Positions 1-8,228 of a stretch of DNA of 19,624 nucleotides are shown here, piece by piece. The stretch's first letter is position 1, and every line of letters starts with the position of its first letter. The position numbers and the translations under genes were made by a program. The DNA lies in the NCBI GenBank assembly GCA_009693435.1, contig SHXF01000077.1, positions 1 to 19,624 on the forward strand. Reading direction: 5' to 3'. This DNA comes from Betaproteobacteria bacterium. GTDB taxonomy: Bacteria; Pseudomonadota; Gammaproteobacteria; Burkholderiales; SG8-39. The notes under the pieces are model-generated. The model saw only the letters and a list, made by a program, of their open reading frames with translations. It ran no database searches and had not been told where the DNA came from.

Positions 1-5
1 AATGA

Positions 6-200
6 CGCCGCCGCAACAACTCCATTGCCGATCAAAACTGGCTTGACCAATACCCCCGCTATACTGCGACCTTCTTCAACAGATCGATTCACTTCGCGCC
101 CCTGTTCTCAGACCGCTCCAGGCTCAAACCTGATTTGGAAAAGACTGCCAAGGTGAAGATTCGTGTCAGTGCAGATTCGTGTCAGTGCAGATTCGGATAA
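6..200 (+). other. Possible coding relic at left edge, no defensible gene
   Basis: No complete gene can be supported here. The plus-strand frame from 6 to a TAA at 198-200 is open and about 70% of its codons end in G or C over the first 46 codons, as expected of real coding sequence in this genome. It has no ATG start, however, and a TGA at 3-5 blocks entry from upstream, so it could only be a frameshifted or decayed gene end. On the minus strand a GTG at 92 has an AGGGG six bases upstream and opens a 30-codon frame running off the edge (begins MNRSVEEGRSIAGV), but its third positions are only about 43% G/C. I recognise neither product. Confidence 0.2.
159..196. repeat. 16-bp tandem direct repeat, about 2.4 copies
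   Basis: The unit ATTCGTGTCAGTGCAG occurs at 159-174 and again at 175-190, followed by a partial third copy (ATTCG) at 191-195. The array ends directly upstream of the TATAAT at 201-206, so it occupies the -35 and upstream region of the presumed murJ promoter. The unit length is not a multiple of three. Confidence 0.85.
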
Positions 201-206
201 TATAAT
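201..206 (+). promoter_or_regulatory. Candidate sigma70 -10 box upstream of murJ
   Basis: A perfect TATAAT lies at 201-206, immediately after the 16-bp tandem repeat. No good -35 box is visible at 16-18 bp spacing (hexamers there are GTGTCA, CGTGTC and TCGTGT). If used, it gives a leader of roughly 215 nt before murJ. A 10-bp palindrome GCGCATGCGC at 210-219 lies at the expected transcription start. I see no gene between here and murJ. Confidence 0.45.
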
Positions 207-429
207 TTGGCGCATGCGCGAATCCGCCGAATCCCACTCAAGTCAGACGCCACCTGTCCCAAATATCGGTCACGTATCCCGCACCGGCGGACAAAGAAGG
301 TGGTAGAAGAAAAAGATCGTAGAAGACGGGAAACCGTAACCGGGGCGATGCCTTCAACCAGGCGGCACCGGGCCGGAACGCAGACCCACCCCCGCGGCGC
401 CCGATGAGCGCGGCTGATCAAGGCGCCAC

Positions 430-1965
430 ATGAACCTGCTGAAAGCACTTGCGACGGTAAGCGGCATGACGCTTGTTTCGCGCGTGCTCGGCTTCGTCCG
501 CGATGCGGCCATCGCCCGCGTTTTCGGCGCGGGCATGGCGACCGACGCATTTTTCGTCGCCTTTCGCATTCCCAATCTGCTGCGGCGCCTGTTTGCCGAG
601 GGTGCGTTCTCCCAGGCTTTCGTGCCGATTCTGGCCGAGTACAAGGCACGCATGGGGGAGGCGGAAACCCGCACCCTGATTGACCGCACAGCGACCCTGC
701 TGACGCTGGTGCTGCTCGCAGTGAGCGCGCTGGGCGTGGCGATCGCGCCCATCGTGATCTACGTGAGCGCGCCGGGCTTCTCGGCGGATCCGGACAAGTT
801 CGGCCTGTCGGTGGCGATGCTGCGCATCACCTTTCCCTACATCCTGTTCATTTCCCTGGTGTCCATGGCGGGCGGCGTGTTGAACACCTGGAGCCGTTTT
901 GCCATCCCCGCCATCACGCCGGCGCTGCTCAATGTCAGCTTCATTTTCTGCGCGCTGGTGCTCGCCCCGCATTTCGACCCGCCCGTCATGGCCCTGGCGT
1001 GGGCAGTGTTCTTCGGCGGCGTGTTGCAACTGGCGCTGCAGATCCCGGCACTGGCGCGCATCGGCTTGCTGCCGCGCCCCCGCTTCCTCCATCGCGATCC
1101 CGGGGTGCGGCGCGTTTTCCTGCTGATGGGCCCGGCCGTGTTCGGCGTTTCGGTCGGACAGATCAGCCTTTTGATCAACACCATTTTCGCTTCGTATCTG
1201 GAGAACGGCAGCGTCTCGTGGCTGTATTACGCCGACCGGCTGATGGAGTTTCCGACCGGTCTGCTCGGCGTGGCGCTGGGGACGATACTGCTCCCCAGCC
1301 TGTCGAAACTGCACGCAGAGGCCGCCGGCGACAATTTCTCGAAGCTCCTCGACTGGGGCCTGCGGCTGACCTTGATGCTGGCCTTGCCCGCGGCTGTTGC
1401 GCTTGCGCTGCTGGCGGTTCCGTTGATCACCACGTTGTTCCATTACGGGGCGTTCGCCGAACGCGACGTGTGGATGACCCGCGAGGCACTGCTCGCCTAT
1501 AGCATCGGCTTGCTCGGGCTCATACTGGTGAAGGTACTGGCGCCGGGCTTCTACGCGCGGCAGAATATCAGGACACCGGTACGGATCGCCATCGTGACTC
1601 TGCTTGCCACCCAGGTACTCAATGCGGCGCTGATCGGGCCCCTCAGGCACGCCGGGCTCGCGCTTGCCATCGGGCTGGGCGCCTGCCTGAACGCCGGGCT
1701 GTTGTACGCGAAGCTGAGGGAACTGGACTTGTTCACGCCGCAACCGGGATGGCTTTCATTCACAGCCAGGGTGCTGTGCGCGGTCATCACCATGGCCGCG
1801 ATCCTCTGGTTCGCCATGGGACCGTCGCAGTGGTGGCTGGATGCCGGCGGGGTAGGGCGAACGGCACGACTCGGCTGGCTGGTGGCGATCGGCGCCGCGG
1901 GTTATTTCGGCGTCCTGTGGCTGTTGGGATTCAGGCCACGGGATTTTTCCAGGAGGGGCGCATGA
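430..1965 (+). CDS. murJ: Lipid II flippase MurJ (MviN)
   Basis: This is an inner-membrane MOP-superfamily flippase that moves lipid-linked peptidoglycan precursor (lipid II) to the periplasmic face. The 511-residue length matches E. coli MurJ, and the protein is a succession of hydrophobic helices throughout. Residues known to be essential in E. coli MurJ align without offset: R18, R24, D39, R52, R270 and E273 (in [12 protein letters not shown]). The start is supported by AAGG about seven bases upstream of ATG 430 and by the family-typical N-terminus [20 protein letters not shown]. The stop codon overlaps the ATG at 1962 (ATGA). Many relatives have rpsT next to murJ; I do not see it here. 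Transcription probably starts from the TATAAT at 201. Confidence 0.97.
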   Translation: MNLLKALATVSGMTLVSRVLGFVRDAAIARVFGAGMATDAFFVAFRIPNLLRRLFAEGAFSQAFVPILAEYKARMGEAETRTLIDRTATLLTLVLLAVSALGVAIAPIVIYVSAPGFSADPDKFGLSVAMLRITFPYILFISLVSMAGGVLNTWSRFAIPAITPALLNVSFIFCALVLAPHFDPPVMALAWAVFFGGVLQLALQIPALARIGLLPRPRFLHRDPGVRRVFLLMGPAVFGVSVGQISLLINTIFASYLENGSVSWLYYADRLMEFPTGLLGVALGTILLPSLSKLHAEAAGDNFSKLLDWGLRLTLMLALPAAVALALLAVPLITTLFHYGAFAERDVWMTREALLAYSIGLLGLILVKVLAPGFYARQNIRTPVRIAIVTLLATQVLNAALIGPLRHAGLALAIGLGACLNAGLLYAKLRELDLFTPQPGWLSFTARVLCAVITMAAILWFAMGPSQWWLDAGGVGRTARLGWLVAIGAAGYFGVLWLLGFRPRDFSRRGA

Positions 1966-2114
1966 ACGACTGGCGGCTGTGCAAAACAGGCGGACTGCAT
2001 GCGCGCAACAAAGACGAGCGACACCCGTGTGTCATGGACGAGCGACACTCGTGTGCCATGGACGAGCGACACTCGTGTGCCATGGACGAGCGACACTCGT
2101 GTCGCATCACATGA
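1962..2114 (+). CDS. Possible 50-aa repeat peptide overlapping the murJ stop
   Basis: The ATG at 1962 overlaps the murJ stop (ATGA) and follows a strong Shine-Dalgarno sequence, AGGAGG at 1951-1956, at good spacing. Translation would give a 50-residue peptide made mostly of an eight-residue repeat (MDERHSCA and variants) encoded by the 24-bp tandem array. It resembles no family I know. The ribosome-binding signal suggests that ribosomes load here. The peptide may nevertheless be an accident: the signal may originally have served the next gene before the repeat-bearing segment was inserted. Its value as a true gene is doubtful. Confidence 0.3.
   Translation: MNDWRLCKTGGLHARNKDERHPCVMDERHSCAMDERHSCAMDERHSCRIT
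2013..2108. repeat. 24-bp tandem repeat, four units, between murJ and sirB1
   Basis: Four head-to-tail units lie at 2013-2036, 2037-2060, 2061-2084 and 2085-2108. Units 2 and 3 are identical; units 1 and 4 differ at a few positions. Each contains an inverted repeat, ACGAG-CGACA-CTCGT (in unit 1 one base disrupts it). Unit 4 also forms GCGACA-CTCG-TGTCGC, a 6-bp stem with a CTCG loop. No spacers separate the units, so this is not a CRISPR array. Two frames are open across it: MDERHSCA repeats and SDTRVPWT repeats. Confidence 0.93.
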
Positions 2115-2124
2115 AAGCAACCGC

Positions 2125-2961
2125 ATGAATTCCACCCTCGAGGGCTTTGCCGAACTGGTGGCCCGCGACCAGTTCAATCTTGCCGAGGCGAGCCTGCTGC
2201 TGGCGCAGGATGCCTATCCGTCGCTGGACGTGCCGGCCTACCTGGCGATGCTGGACGACATCGCGGGCAGGATCCAGCAACGCATCGCCGGCGACGCGCT
2301 TGCCGAACAGCGGGTGCTCGCGCTCAATCACTGTCTTTTCTACGAGATGCGCTTCTCGGGCAACATCGACGACTACTACGATCCGCGCAACAGTTATCTG
2401 AACGAGGTGATGGACCGGCGTACCGGCACGCCCATTAGTCTCTCCATCCTCTATCTGGAAATCGGCCGCCGCATCGGGCTGATGAGCCTGAGGGGAATTT
2501 CGTTTCCCGGACATTTCCTGGTGAAACTGAGCGTCAAGCGCGGCCAGCTGGTGCTGGATCCGTTCCTGGGCGGCGAGGCGCAGTCCGAAGCGGAACTGCG
2601 CGATCGCCTGGCGAAGGTGCTGCCCGCGGCCATGGCGGAAAAAGCGTCGCTGGACCAGTATCTGGAAGCCGCAACCCCGCGGCAGATCATCGCCCGCGTG
2701 CTGCGCAACCTGAAGAACGTGTATGTCCAGAAAAAGAAGCTGGAGAACGCCCTCGCGGTGATGCATCGCATGCTGCTGGTGGTGCCGGAGTCGGCTGAGG
2801 AACTGCGCGATCGCGGGATGCTCTATGAGCAGCTCGATTGTTTCCGGCCGGCGCTGTCGGATTTGCAGAACTACTTGCGGCGGCGGCCGCAGGCGCCCGA
2901 TGCGCAAGAGATCCACGCCAGGGTGGTCGACCTGAAACAGGCAGTTGCACGCCTTAATTGA
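2125..2961 (+). CDS. sirB1: SirB1-family transglutaminase-core and TPR protein
   Basis: The protein has 278 residues, near the roughly 270 of E. coli SirB1. It matches the SirB1 family: a transglutaminase-like core (Transglut_core2) followed by a TPR-like helical tail. Visible hallmarks are LNHCLFYEMRFSGN, the strongly conserved DPRNSYLNEVMDRRTGTPIS, and the SFPGHFLVKL strand containing the family histidine. TPR-like helices fill roughly residues 190-278. The biochemical role is not established; in other bacteria the gene sits near prfA, hemK or lipoprotein genes. The frame is open back to 1999, but the 42 extra residues are repeat-encoded, so ATG 2125 is preferred; its ribosome-binding site is weak. 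The stop codon lies inside the 18-bp repeat at 2958-2993. It is probably cotranscribed with murJ. Confidence 0.9.
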   Translation: MNSTLEGFAELVARDQFNLAEASLLLAQDAYPSLDVPAYLAMLDDIAGRIQQRIAGDALAEQRVLALNHCLFYEMRFSGNIDDYYDPRNSYLNEVMDRRTGTPISLSILYLEIGRRIGLMSLRGISFPGHFLVKLSVKRGQLVLDPFLGGEAQSEAELRDRLAKVLPAAMAEKASLDQYLEAATPRQIIARVLRNLKNVYVQKKKLENALAVMHRMLLVVPESAEELRDRGMLYEQLDCFRPALSDLQNYLRRRPQAPDAQEIHARVVDLKQAVARLN

Positions 2962-2993
2962 CTCAATAGACCACTTTGACTCAATAGACGACT
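2958..2993. repeat. 18-bp tandem repeat covering the sirB1 stop
   Basis: Two adjacent units, TTGACTCAATAGACCACT (2958-2975) and TTGACTCAATAGACGACT (2976-2993), differ at one base. The sirB1 TGA (2959-2961) is supplied by the first unit. The array lies in the 71-bp convergent gap between sirB1 and the Mpo1-like gene. I see no clear terminator hairpin with a T-run in this gap. Confidence 0.92.
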
Positions 2994-3032
2994 CGGCGTT
3001 GTTTGACGCGGATCTGAGCTGCCGGACGGCGA

Positions 3033-3638
3033 TTACGAGAGCCTGGAATCGTTGCGCGCCACGCCATCGCTCGGGGAGATTGCCACATCGCGCGGAGGCA
3101 CCTGCATGGTGCGCAACGGTGGTTCGGCATCGCGCAGGCGAGCATCGATGGCGCCCAGCTGCAGGCGCGATTCGATCTTGTCGCGCAGATCGGTCTTCCA
3201 GCCCAGCGTAAAGCCTGCTTCGGCCAGCAGGAATATCGGCGCCATGAAAATCTGCCAGATATTGTCCACCAGCGCCGGTCGGCGCCCTTCGAACGCATGT
3301 CCGACGAACTGGATGATCCAACCGCCGACGAACAGGACGGCGAACCATGTCCAGGCGACACCCGTTCCCATGCCCGCAATCTCGCCGGCAATGTAGAGCA
3401 CGGCGGCAAAGCAAAGCGTCATGCCGAGAGCAAGCGGGATGTCGAGCATGAAGTAGTAGAGCAGCACCATACCGACGATGACGTGGGCGAGCGTGACACC
3501 CGCGCCCAGTTGCACCCAGAAGAGCGGGATCGGTATCGCGAGCACGATCGCGGGGACACCGATGAAATGCGTCAGCTTGCACCAGCGATTGCGGTGATAG
3601 GCTGCATACACCGACATTTGCGCGTCCAGCGGTTTCAT
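3033..3638 (-). CDS. Mpo1-like (DUF962) membrane protein
   Basis: This 201-residue membrane protein belongs to the Mpo1-like/DUF962 family. The yeast member Mpo1 is an Fe(II)-dependent dioxygenase of fatty-acid alpha-oxidation; the role of the bacterial members is less clear. Family marks are the N-terminal YAAYHRNRWCKLTHFIGVP (H15, H24), four or five hydrophobic segments over roughly residues 25-150, and WIIQFVGHAFEGRRPALVDN (H114, E117). These histidines are the likely metal ligands. The last 50 residues form a hydrophilic tail of unknown function. ATG 3638 is preceded by GGAGG about ten bases upstream. The gene is convergent with sirB1 and divergent from ribF. Confidence 0.88.
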   Translation of the reverse strand: MKPLDAQMSVYAAYHRNRWCKLTHFIGVPAIVLAIPIPLFWVQLGAGVTLAHVIVGMVLLYYFMLDIPLALGMTLCFAAVLYIAGEIAGMGTGVAWTWFAVLFVGGWIIQFVGHAFEGRRPALVDNIWQIFMAPIFLLAEAGFTLGWKTDLRDKIESRLQLGAIDARLRDAEPPLRTMQVPPRDVAISPSDGVARNDSRLS

Positions 3639-3727
3639 TTCCGGATTTCCTCCCCCGACCGTTATCCTACACGTGTGGAACGTCTGTCAATCACCATGGA
3701 CTTCATCGGTATTCGGTGAAAATCCGC

Positions 3728-3733
3728 TATAAT
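3728..3733 (+). promoter_or_regulatory. Candidate -10 box of the ribF-ileS-lspA-ispH operon
   Basis: TATAAT at 3728-3733 in the divergent gap predicts a start of transcription near 3740. That is only about two bases before the in-frame TTG at 3742, which argues that ribF begins at ATG 3763 instead. No convincing -35 hexamer is seen at 16-18 bp. Confidence 0.5.
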
Positions 3734-3762
3734 TCAAAACTTTGCGCTTCCTTCCCAAGCTC

Positions 3763-4737
3763 ATGCAGGTGACGCGTGGCGCGGCCCCCCCATCTGATCC
3801 GGTGGCATTGACTATCGGCAATTTCGACGGTGTCCATCTCGGACACCAGGCGATGCTCGCGCGCGCCCGGGATGCGGCGCGCGAGCGCGGCCTGAAGCAC
3901 TGCGTGCTCACGTTCGAACCGCACCCGCGCGAGTTCTTCACGCCCGAATCCGCGCCGACCCGACTCACTTCGCTGCGGGAAAAACTGGAACTCCTCGATC
4001 ATTGCGGCGTGGAGCGCGTGCACGTGCAGCGATTCTCGCGCGAATTCGCCGCCGTCGCGCCGCGGGCATTCGTCGAGGGGATGCTGGTCCGCAGCCTCAA
4101 TGCGCGCTGGGTGTTGGTCGGCGAGGATTTCCGCTTCGGAGCGAAGCGCGCCGGGGATCTCGCGCTATTGAGGTCCCTGGGCCCGCCGAACGGTCTCGAG
4201 GTCGAATCCATGCAGACGGTGACCGAGTCCGGCGTGCGTGTGTCCAGCTCCGCGGTGCGCTCGGCGCTGGCGGCGGGCGAGCTTGCGCGGGCCGGCGTGT
4301 TGCTGGGGCGCTCGTACAGCATCAGCGGACGCGTCGTGCACGGCGACAGACTCGGCAGAACGCTGGGCTTTGCCACCGCAAACGTGCAGGTGAAACACAA
4401 CCGCGCGCCGCTGGCCGGGATTTTTGCGGTCAGGATGTACGGCGCGGCGCCGGCCGGGGAGGGCGGGGGCGTGGCTGGCGGCAAAGACTTTGGCATGGCG
4501 CTGCCCGGCGTCGCAAGCTTCGGGGTGCGGCCTACCGTCACCGATTCAGGGCGGTCCGTTCTCGAAGTGCATTTATTCGATTTTTCCGGCGAGATCTACG
4601 GCAGGCATGTGCGCGTGGAATTCCTGCACAAGATCCGCGACGAGGAAAAATATTCCAATCTTGATCTACTGAAGGCGCAGATAGCCAGGGACTGCGACAC
4701 GGCAAGGGCCCTGCTGCCGGAACCGCACCATGTCTGA
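3763..4737 (+). CDS. ribF: Bifunctional riboflavin kinase / FAD synthetase
   Basis: RibF phosphorylates riboflavin to FMN and adenylates FMN to FAD in the cytoplasm. The N-terminal FAD synthetase domain shows [18 protein letters not shown] and [10 protein letters not shown]. The C-terminal flavokinase domain starts near residue 185 and includes [20 protein letters not shown] and [11 protein letters not shown]. The kinase motif normally read PTAN is ATAN here (A204-N207). A Gly/Ala-rich stretch sits just before [14 protein letters not shown] 3763 gives 324 residues and the N-terminus MQVTRG, like related RibF proteins; an upstream TTG at 3742 would add seven residues but sits almost on the predicted transcript start. 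The end overlaps the ileS start by eight bases, the classic arrangement. Confidence 0.95.
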   Translation: MQVTRGAAPPSDPVALTIGNFDGVHLGHQAMLARARDAARERGLKHCVLTFEPHPREFFTPESAPTRLTSLREKLELLDHCGVERVHVQRFSREFAAVAPRAFVEGMLVRSLNARWVLVGEDFRFGAKRAGDLALLRSLGPPNGLEVESMQTVTESGVRVSSSAVRSALAAGELARAGVLLGRSYSISGRVVHGDRLGRTLGFATANVQVKHNRAPLAGIFAVRMYGAAPAGEGGGVAGGKDFGMALPGVASFGVRPTVTDSGRSVLEVHLFDFSGEIYGRHVRVEFLHKIRDEEKYSNLDLLKAQIARDCDTARALLPEPHHV

Positions 4738-7708
4738 GAAAAAAAACGACAGCAAGAACGATTACAAAAGCACACTGAATCTGCCCGACACGCCGTTTCC
4801 GATGCGCGGCGATCTCGCCAGGCGCGAACCCGTGTGGGTGAAGCAATGGCAGGAGCGGCGCATCTACGAAAAGATCCGCGCCGCAAGCGCCGGGCGCCCG
4901 AAGTTCGTCCTGCACGACGGCCCGCCCTATGCCAATGGCGACATCCACATCGGCCATGCGGTCAACAAGATTCTGAAGGATGTCATCACCAAGTCGCGCA
5001 ACATGTCCGGCTACGATGCCGTTTATGTTCCCGGCTGGGATTGCCACGGCATGCCGATAGAAGTGCAGATCGAAAAGACGCACGGCAAGAATATTCCCGT
5101 TGAAAAGACCCAGAGCCTCGCGCGCACCTACGCCGCCGAGCAGATCACGCGGCAGAAGGCCGACTTTCAGCGCCTGGGGGTGCTGGGCGACTGGGACCAT
5201 CCTTATACGACCATGGCCTTCGACAGCGAGGCGAACGAAATCCGCACCCTCGGCAGGCTGCTCGAAAAGGGCTACGTCTATCGCGGGTTGAAGCCGGTCA
5301 ACTGGTGCTTCGACTGCGGTTCGGCGCTGGCCGAGGCGGAGGTCGAATACCAGGATCGCAAGGACCTGGCGGTCGACGTCGGGTTTGCGTTCGCCGAGCC
5401 CGACAAAATCGCCCGCGCGTTCGGGCTTTCCGCTTTGCCCCCGGGCCGGAATGAAGCGCCCCAGAGCCGGAATGGATCGCCCTCGGGCGAGAATGGATCG
5501 CCCTCGGGCGAGAATGGATCGCCCTCGGGCCAGAATAGATCGCCCTCGGGCGATGCACGAACCTCATCGGGCAATGCACGATCGCCCCCAGGCGATGGCT
5601 GGATCGTCATCTGGACCACCACGCCCTGGACCATTCCCGCCAATCAGGCGCTCAATGTCCATCCCGGATTCAGCTATTCGCTCATCGAGACGGCGCGTGG
5701 CCTGCTGATACTCGCCACCGACATGGCGGAGGCCTGCCTGAAGCGCTACGGGCTGGAGGGCAGGACGATCGCGCAGTGCGAAGGCGCGCGGCTGGAGAAC
5801 ATCGCCTTCCGTCATCCGTTCTACGAGCGCCTCTCGCCGGTCTATCTCGGCGAGTACGTAATGCTGGAGCAGGGCACGGGCATCGTCCACAGCGCGCCCG
5901 CGTACGGCGTGGAGGATTTCATCTCCTGCCATCGTTACGGCATGAAGGACGATCAGATCCTGACGCCGGTGATGGGCGACGGACGCTACGCCGAATCGCT
6001 GCCGTTTTTCGGTGTTCTCAACATCTGGAAAGCCAACCCGAAGATCGTCGAGAAAATCGGCGAGTCGGGCGCCTTGTTCCATGCGGCTGAATTGAGCCAC
6101 AGCTACATGCACTGCTGGCGCCACAAGACGCCCATCATCTATCGCGCCACCACGCAGTGGTTTGCCGGCATGGACGACGCGCCCGGGTACCGGGGGGCCA
6201 AGCCCGCGGAACCGCTGCGTGAGACGGCGCTGCGCGCTATAGAGGCGACCGAATTCTTTCCCGCGTGGGGCAAGGCGCGCCTGCACGGCATGATCGCCAA
6301 TCGTCCGGACTGGACGCTCTCGCGCCAGCGGCAGTGGGGCGTGCCCATGCCTTTTTTCATACACAAGGAATCCGGACAACTGCACCCGCGCACGCCCGAG
6401 TTGCTGGAGCAGGTGGCGCGCGCAGTGGAGCAGGGCGGTATCGAGGCGTGGCAGAGGATAGACCCCGCAGCCTTGCTCGGCGCGGAGGCGGCGCAGTACG
6501 ACAAGATCAGGGACACCCTGGATGTGTGGTTCGATTCCGGGTCCACGCACGAGACCGTGCTGCGCGGCTCGCACGCCGCGCAGCTGAAGTTCCCCGCCGA
6601 TCTGTACCTGGAAGGGTCAGACCAGCATCGCGGCTGGTTTCACAGCTCGCTGCTGGTTTCCTGCATGCTGAACGGTCGCGCGCCCTACGATGCGCTGCTG
6701 ACGCACGGTTTCGTCGTGGACGGCCATGGCCGCAAGATGAGCAAGTCCCTCGGCAACGTGATCGCCCCGCAGAAGGTGTCCGACACCCTGGGGGCGGAAG
6801 TCCTGCGGCTGTGGGTGGCGGCCACCGACTATTCGGGGGAGCTGTCGATCTCCGAGGAAATCCTGAAGCGCGTGGTCGAATCCTACCGGCGCATTCGCAA
6901 TACGCTGCGCTTCCTGCTCGCCAATACCGCGGATTTCGACATCGGCCGGGACAGCCTGCCGGTCGAGGGCTGGATGGAGATAGACCGCTATGCGCTCGCC
7001 GTGACGGCGGAACTGCAGCGCGAAGTCACCGGCGATTACGCGCGCTACGAATTCCACACGGCGATGGCGCGCATCCAGAATTTCTGCTCGGAGGACATGG
7101 GCGGGTTTTACCTCGACATCCTCAAGGACCGCCTCTACACGGCGGGACGCTCGTCGCCCGTGCGGCGCTCCGCGCAGAACGCCCTGCATCACATCGCGCA
7201 CTCGCTCCTGCGCCTGCTCGCGCCGGTGTTGAGCTTCACCGCGGAGGAGGCCTGGTCGGTATTTCACCCCGGAGACGAGACGATATTCATCCGCACCTGG
7301 CACCAGTTTCCCGACATGCCCGATGCCGATGCGCTGCGCGCGAACTGGACCGAGATACGCGCCCATCGCTCCGAGGTGCAGAAAAAACTCGAGGACGCGC
7401 GCGTCGCCGGGAACATAGGATCATCGCTGCAGGCCGAGGTCGAAATCAGCGCCGCCGGGGGAAAGTACGCCCGCCTGTCGGCCTTGGGCGGCGATTTGCG
7501 CTTCGTCCTCATCACCTCCGCGGCCAGCGTGCGACAGGTGCCGCAGGCCGAAGGCGAGGCCATCGTGGTGCGCGCAAGCAGCCACGCGAAATGCCAGCGC
7601 TGCTGGCATTACCGCGCCGATGTCGGCGCGCGTGCCGGGCATCCGACCATCTGCGCGCGCTGCGTGGACAGTCTCAATGATGTCGATGAACAGCGCCGGT
7701 TCGCCTGA
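4730..7708 (+). CDS. ileS: Isoleucyl-tRNA synthetase with a repeat insertion
   Basis: This class I synthetase charges tRNA-Ile and hydrolyses misactivated valine. It has 992 residues against 938 in E. coli. The HIGH motif is at 73-76, KMSKS at 669-673, and the C-terminal zinc knuckle uses C955, C958, C975 and C978. The CP1 editing domain has the threonine-rich WTTTPWT motif (W295-T301) and a GVEDF segment carrying the expected aspartate. Between HIGH and KMSKS the protein is about 58 residues longer than E. coli IleRS; 49 of these (residues 241-289) come from seven 21-bp repeats placed directly before the editing motif. The start ATG overlaps ribF. The gene is otherwise intact and presumably essential. 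Confidence 0.98.
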   Translation: MSEKKNDSKNDYKSTLNLPDTPFPMRGDLARREPVWVKQWQERRIYEKIRAASAGRPKFVLHDGPPYANGDIHIGHAVNKILKDVITKSRNMSGYDAVYVPGWDCHGMPIEVQIEKTHGKNIPVEKTQSLARTYAAEQITRQKADFQRLGVLGDWDHPYTTMAFDSEANEIRTLGRLLEKGYVYRGLKPVNWCFDCGSALAEAEVEYQDRKDLAVDVGFAFAEPDKIARAFGLSALPPGRNEAPQSRNGSPSGENGSPSGENGSPSGQNRSPSGDARTSSGNARSPPGDGWIVIWTTTPWTIPANQALNVHPGFSYSLIETARGLLILATDMAEACLKRYGLEGRTIAQCEGARLENIAFRHPFYERLSPVYLGEYVMLEQGTGIVHSAPAYGVEDFISCHRYGMKDDQILTPVMGDGRYAESLPFFGVLNIWKANPKIVEKIGESGALFHAAELSHSYMHCWRHKTPIIYRATTQWFAGMDDAPGYRGAKPAEPLRETALRAIEATEFFPAWGKARLHGMIANRPDWTLSRQRQWGVPMPFFIHKESGQLHPRTPELLEQVARAVEQGGIEAWQRIDPAALLGAEAAQYDKIRDTLDVWFDSGSTHETVLRGSHAAQLKFPADLYLEGSDQHRGWFHSSLLVSCMLNGRAPYDALLTHGFVVDGHGRKMSKSLGNVIAPQKVSDTLGAEVLRLWVAATDYSGELSISEEILKRVVESYRRIRNTLRFLLANTADFDIGRDSLPVEGWMEIDRYALAVTAELQREVTGDYARYEFHTAMARIQNFCSEDMGGFYLDILKDRLYTAGRSSPVRRSAQNALHHIAHSLLRLLAPVLSFTAEEAWSVFHPGDETIFIRTWHQFPDMPDADALRANWTEIRAHRSEVQKKLEDARVAGNIGSSLQAEVEISAAGGKYARLSALGGDLRFVLITSAASVRQVPQAEGEAIVVRASSHAKCQRCWHYRADVGARAGHPTICARCVDSLNDVDEQRRFA
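5450..5596. repeat. 21-bp tandem repeat, seven units, inside ileS
   Basis: Seven in-frame units start at 5450, 5471, 5492, 5513, 5534, 5555 and 5576. The units at 5471 and 5492 are identical, the next two differ slightly, and the outer three are diverged. The encoded heptads are [14 protein letters not shown] twice, [21 protein letters not shown] and ARSPPGD. Most units contain CGCC-CTCG-GGCG, a 4-bp stem with a CTCG loop. The array is a multiple of three throughout, so the reading frame is kept. Confidence 0.95.
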
Positions 7709-7718
7709 ACGGCCGGCC

Positions 7719-8210
7719 ATGCGGCGCCTGCTGGGCGCGTGGATCGCCATCGCGGCGGTCGTGGCGGCATCCGACCAGTTCACCAAGGCGGTCATCTCCG
7801 GGGTGTTGTACGCGGGCGAGGTGCGCGAGATCACCGGTTTTTTCAACCTGGTGCTGGCGTTCAATCGCGGCGCGGCATTCAGCATCCTGGCGAACGCGTC
7901 GGGCTGGCAGCGCGAATTCTTCATCGGCATCGCTGTGCTGGCGTCCGTGCTGATACTCTGGCTGCTGTGGCGCCATGTTGCGGAACGGGTGTTCTGCTTC
8001 GGGCTGGCGCTGATACTGGGCGGCGCCATCGGCAACCTCTGGGATCGCATCGTCCACGGCCATGTCGTCGATTTCATCCAGTTGCACGTTGCGCGCCTCT
8101 TCTGGCCGGCGTTCAATGTCGCGGACTCGGCCATCACGGTGGGAGCGGCGCTGCTCATCTGGGACAGTTTCCGCAGCCGCGCTGCGCCGCCCGCCCGCAA
8201 CGAATCATAA
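7719..8210 (+). CDS. lspA: Lipoprotein signal peptidase (signal peptidase II)
   Basis: LspA is the inner-membrane aspartyl protease that removes signal peptides from diacylglyceryl-prolipoproteins. From ATG 7719 it has 163 residues (E. coli 164) and four hydrophobic helices. The conserved blocks are ASDQFTK near the N-terminus, LVLAFNRGAAFS, GGAIGNLWDRI, VVDFIQ with D118, and FNVADSAITVG with D136. The two catalytic aspartates are 18 residues apart, as in E. coli (D123, D141). In-frame ATGs at 7680 and 7686 inside the end of ileS would add about 11-13 residues; none of the candidates has a clear ribosome-binding site, so the start is uncertain. It lies ten bases after ileS and 18 bases before ispH, in the same operon. 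Confidence 0.95.
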   Translation: MRRLLGAWIAIAAVVAASDQFTKAVISGVLYAGEVREITGFFNLVLAFNRGAAFSILANASGWQREFFIGIAVLASVLILWLLWRHVAERVFCFGLALILGGAIGNLWDRIVHGHVVDFIQLHVARLFWPAFNVADSAITVGAALLIWDSFRSRAAPPARNES

Positions 8211-8228
8211 TCTTCCGGAGTCCGGACA

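Noticed and set aside
207..429. Small protein gene or rpsT between the promoter and murJ
   Set aside because: No S20-like sequence is seen on either strand, and the short frames are Arg-rich without a start signal.
418..1743. Long minus-strand frame opposite murJ
   Set aside because: It is antisense to a clearly conserved gene, is rich in Gln, Arg and His as GC-rich shadows are, and has no recognisable domain.
2013..2108. CRISPR array
   Set aside because: The 24-bp units are directly adjacent with no spacers, and there are no cas genes.
1999..2124. N-terminal extension of SirB1 encoded by the 24-bp repeat
   Set aside because: The extension is pure repeat (SDTRVPWT units), is absent from the family, and the conserved protein begins at ATG 2125.
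2107..3582. 491-codon minus-strand frame over sirB1 and the Mpo1-like gene
   Set aside because: It covers two conserved genes in other frames and its composition is that of a shadow frame.
6265..7680. 471-codon plus-strand frame inside ileS
   Set aside because: It is a shifted-frame shadow, Arg- and Ala-rich, within the conserved catalytic half of IleRS.
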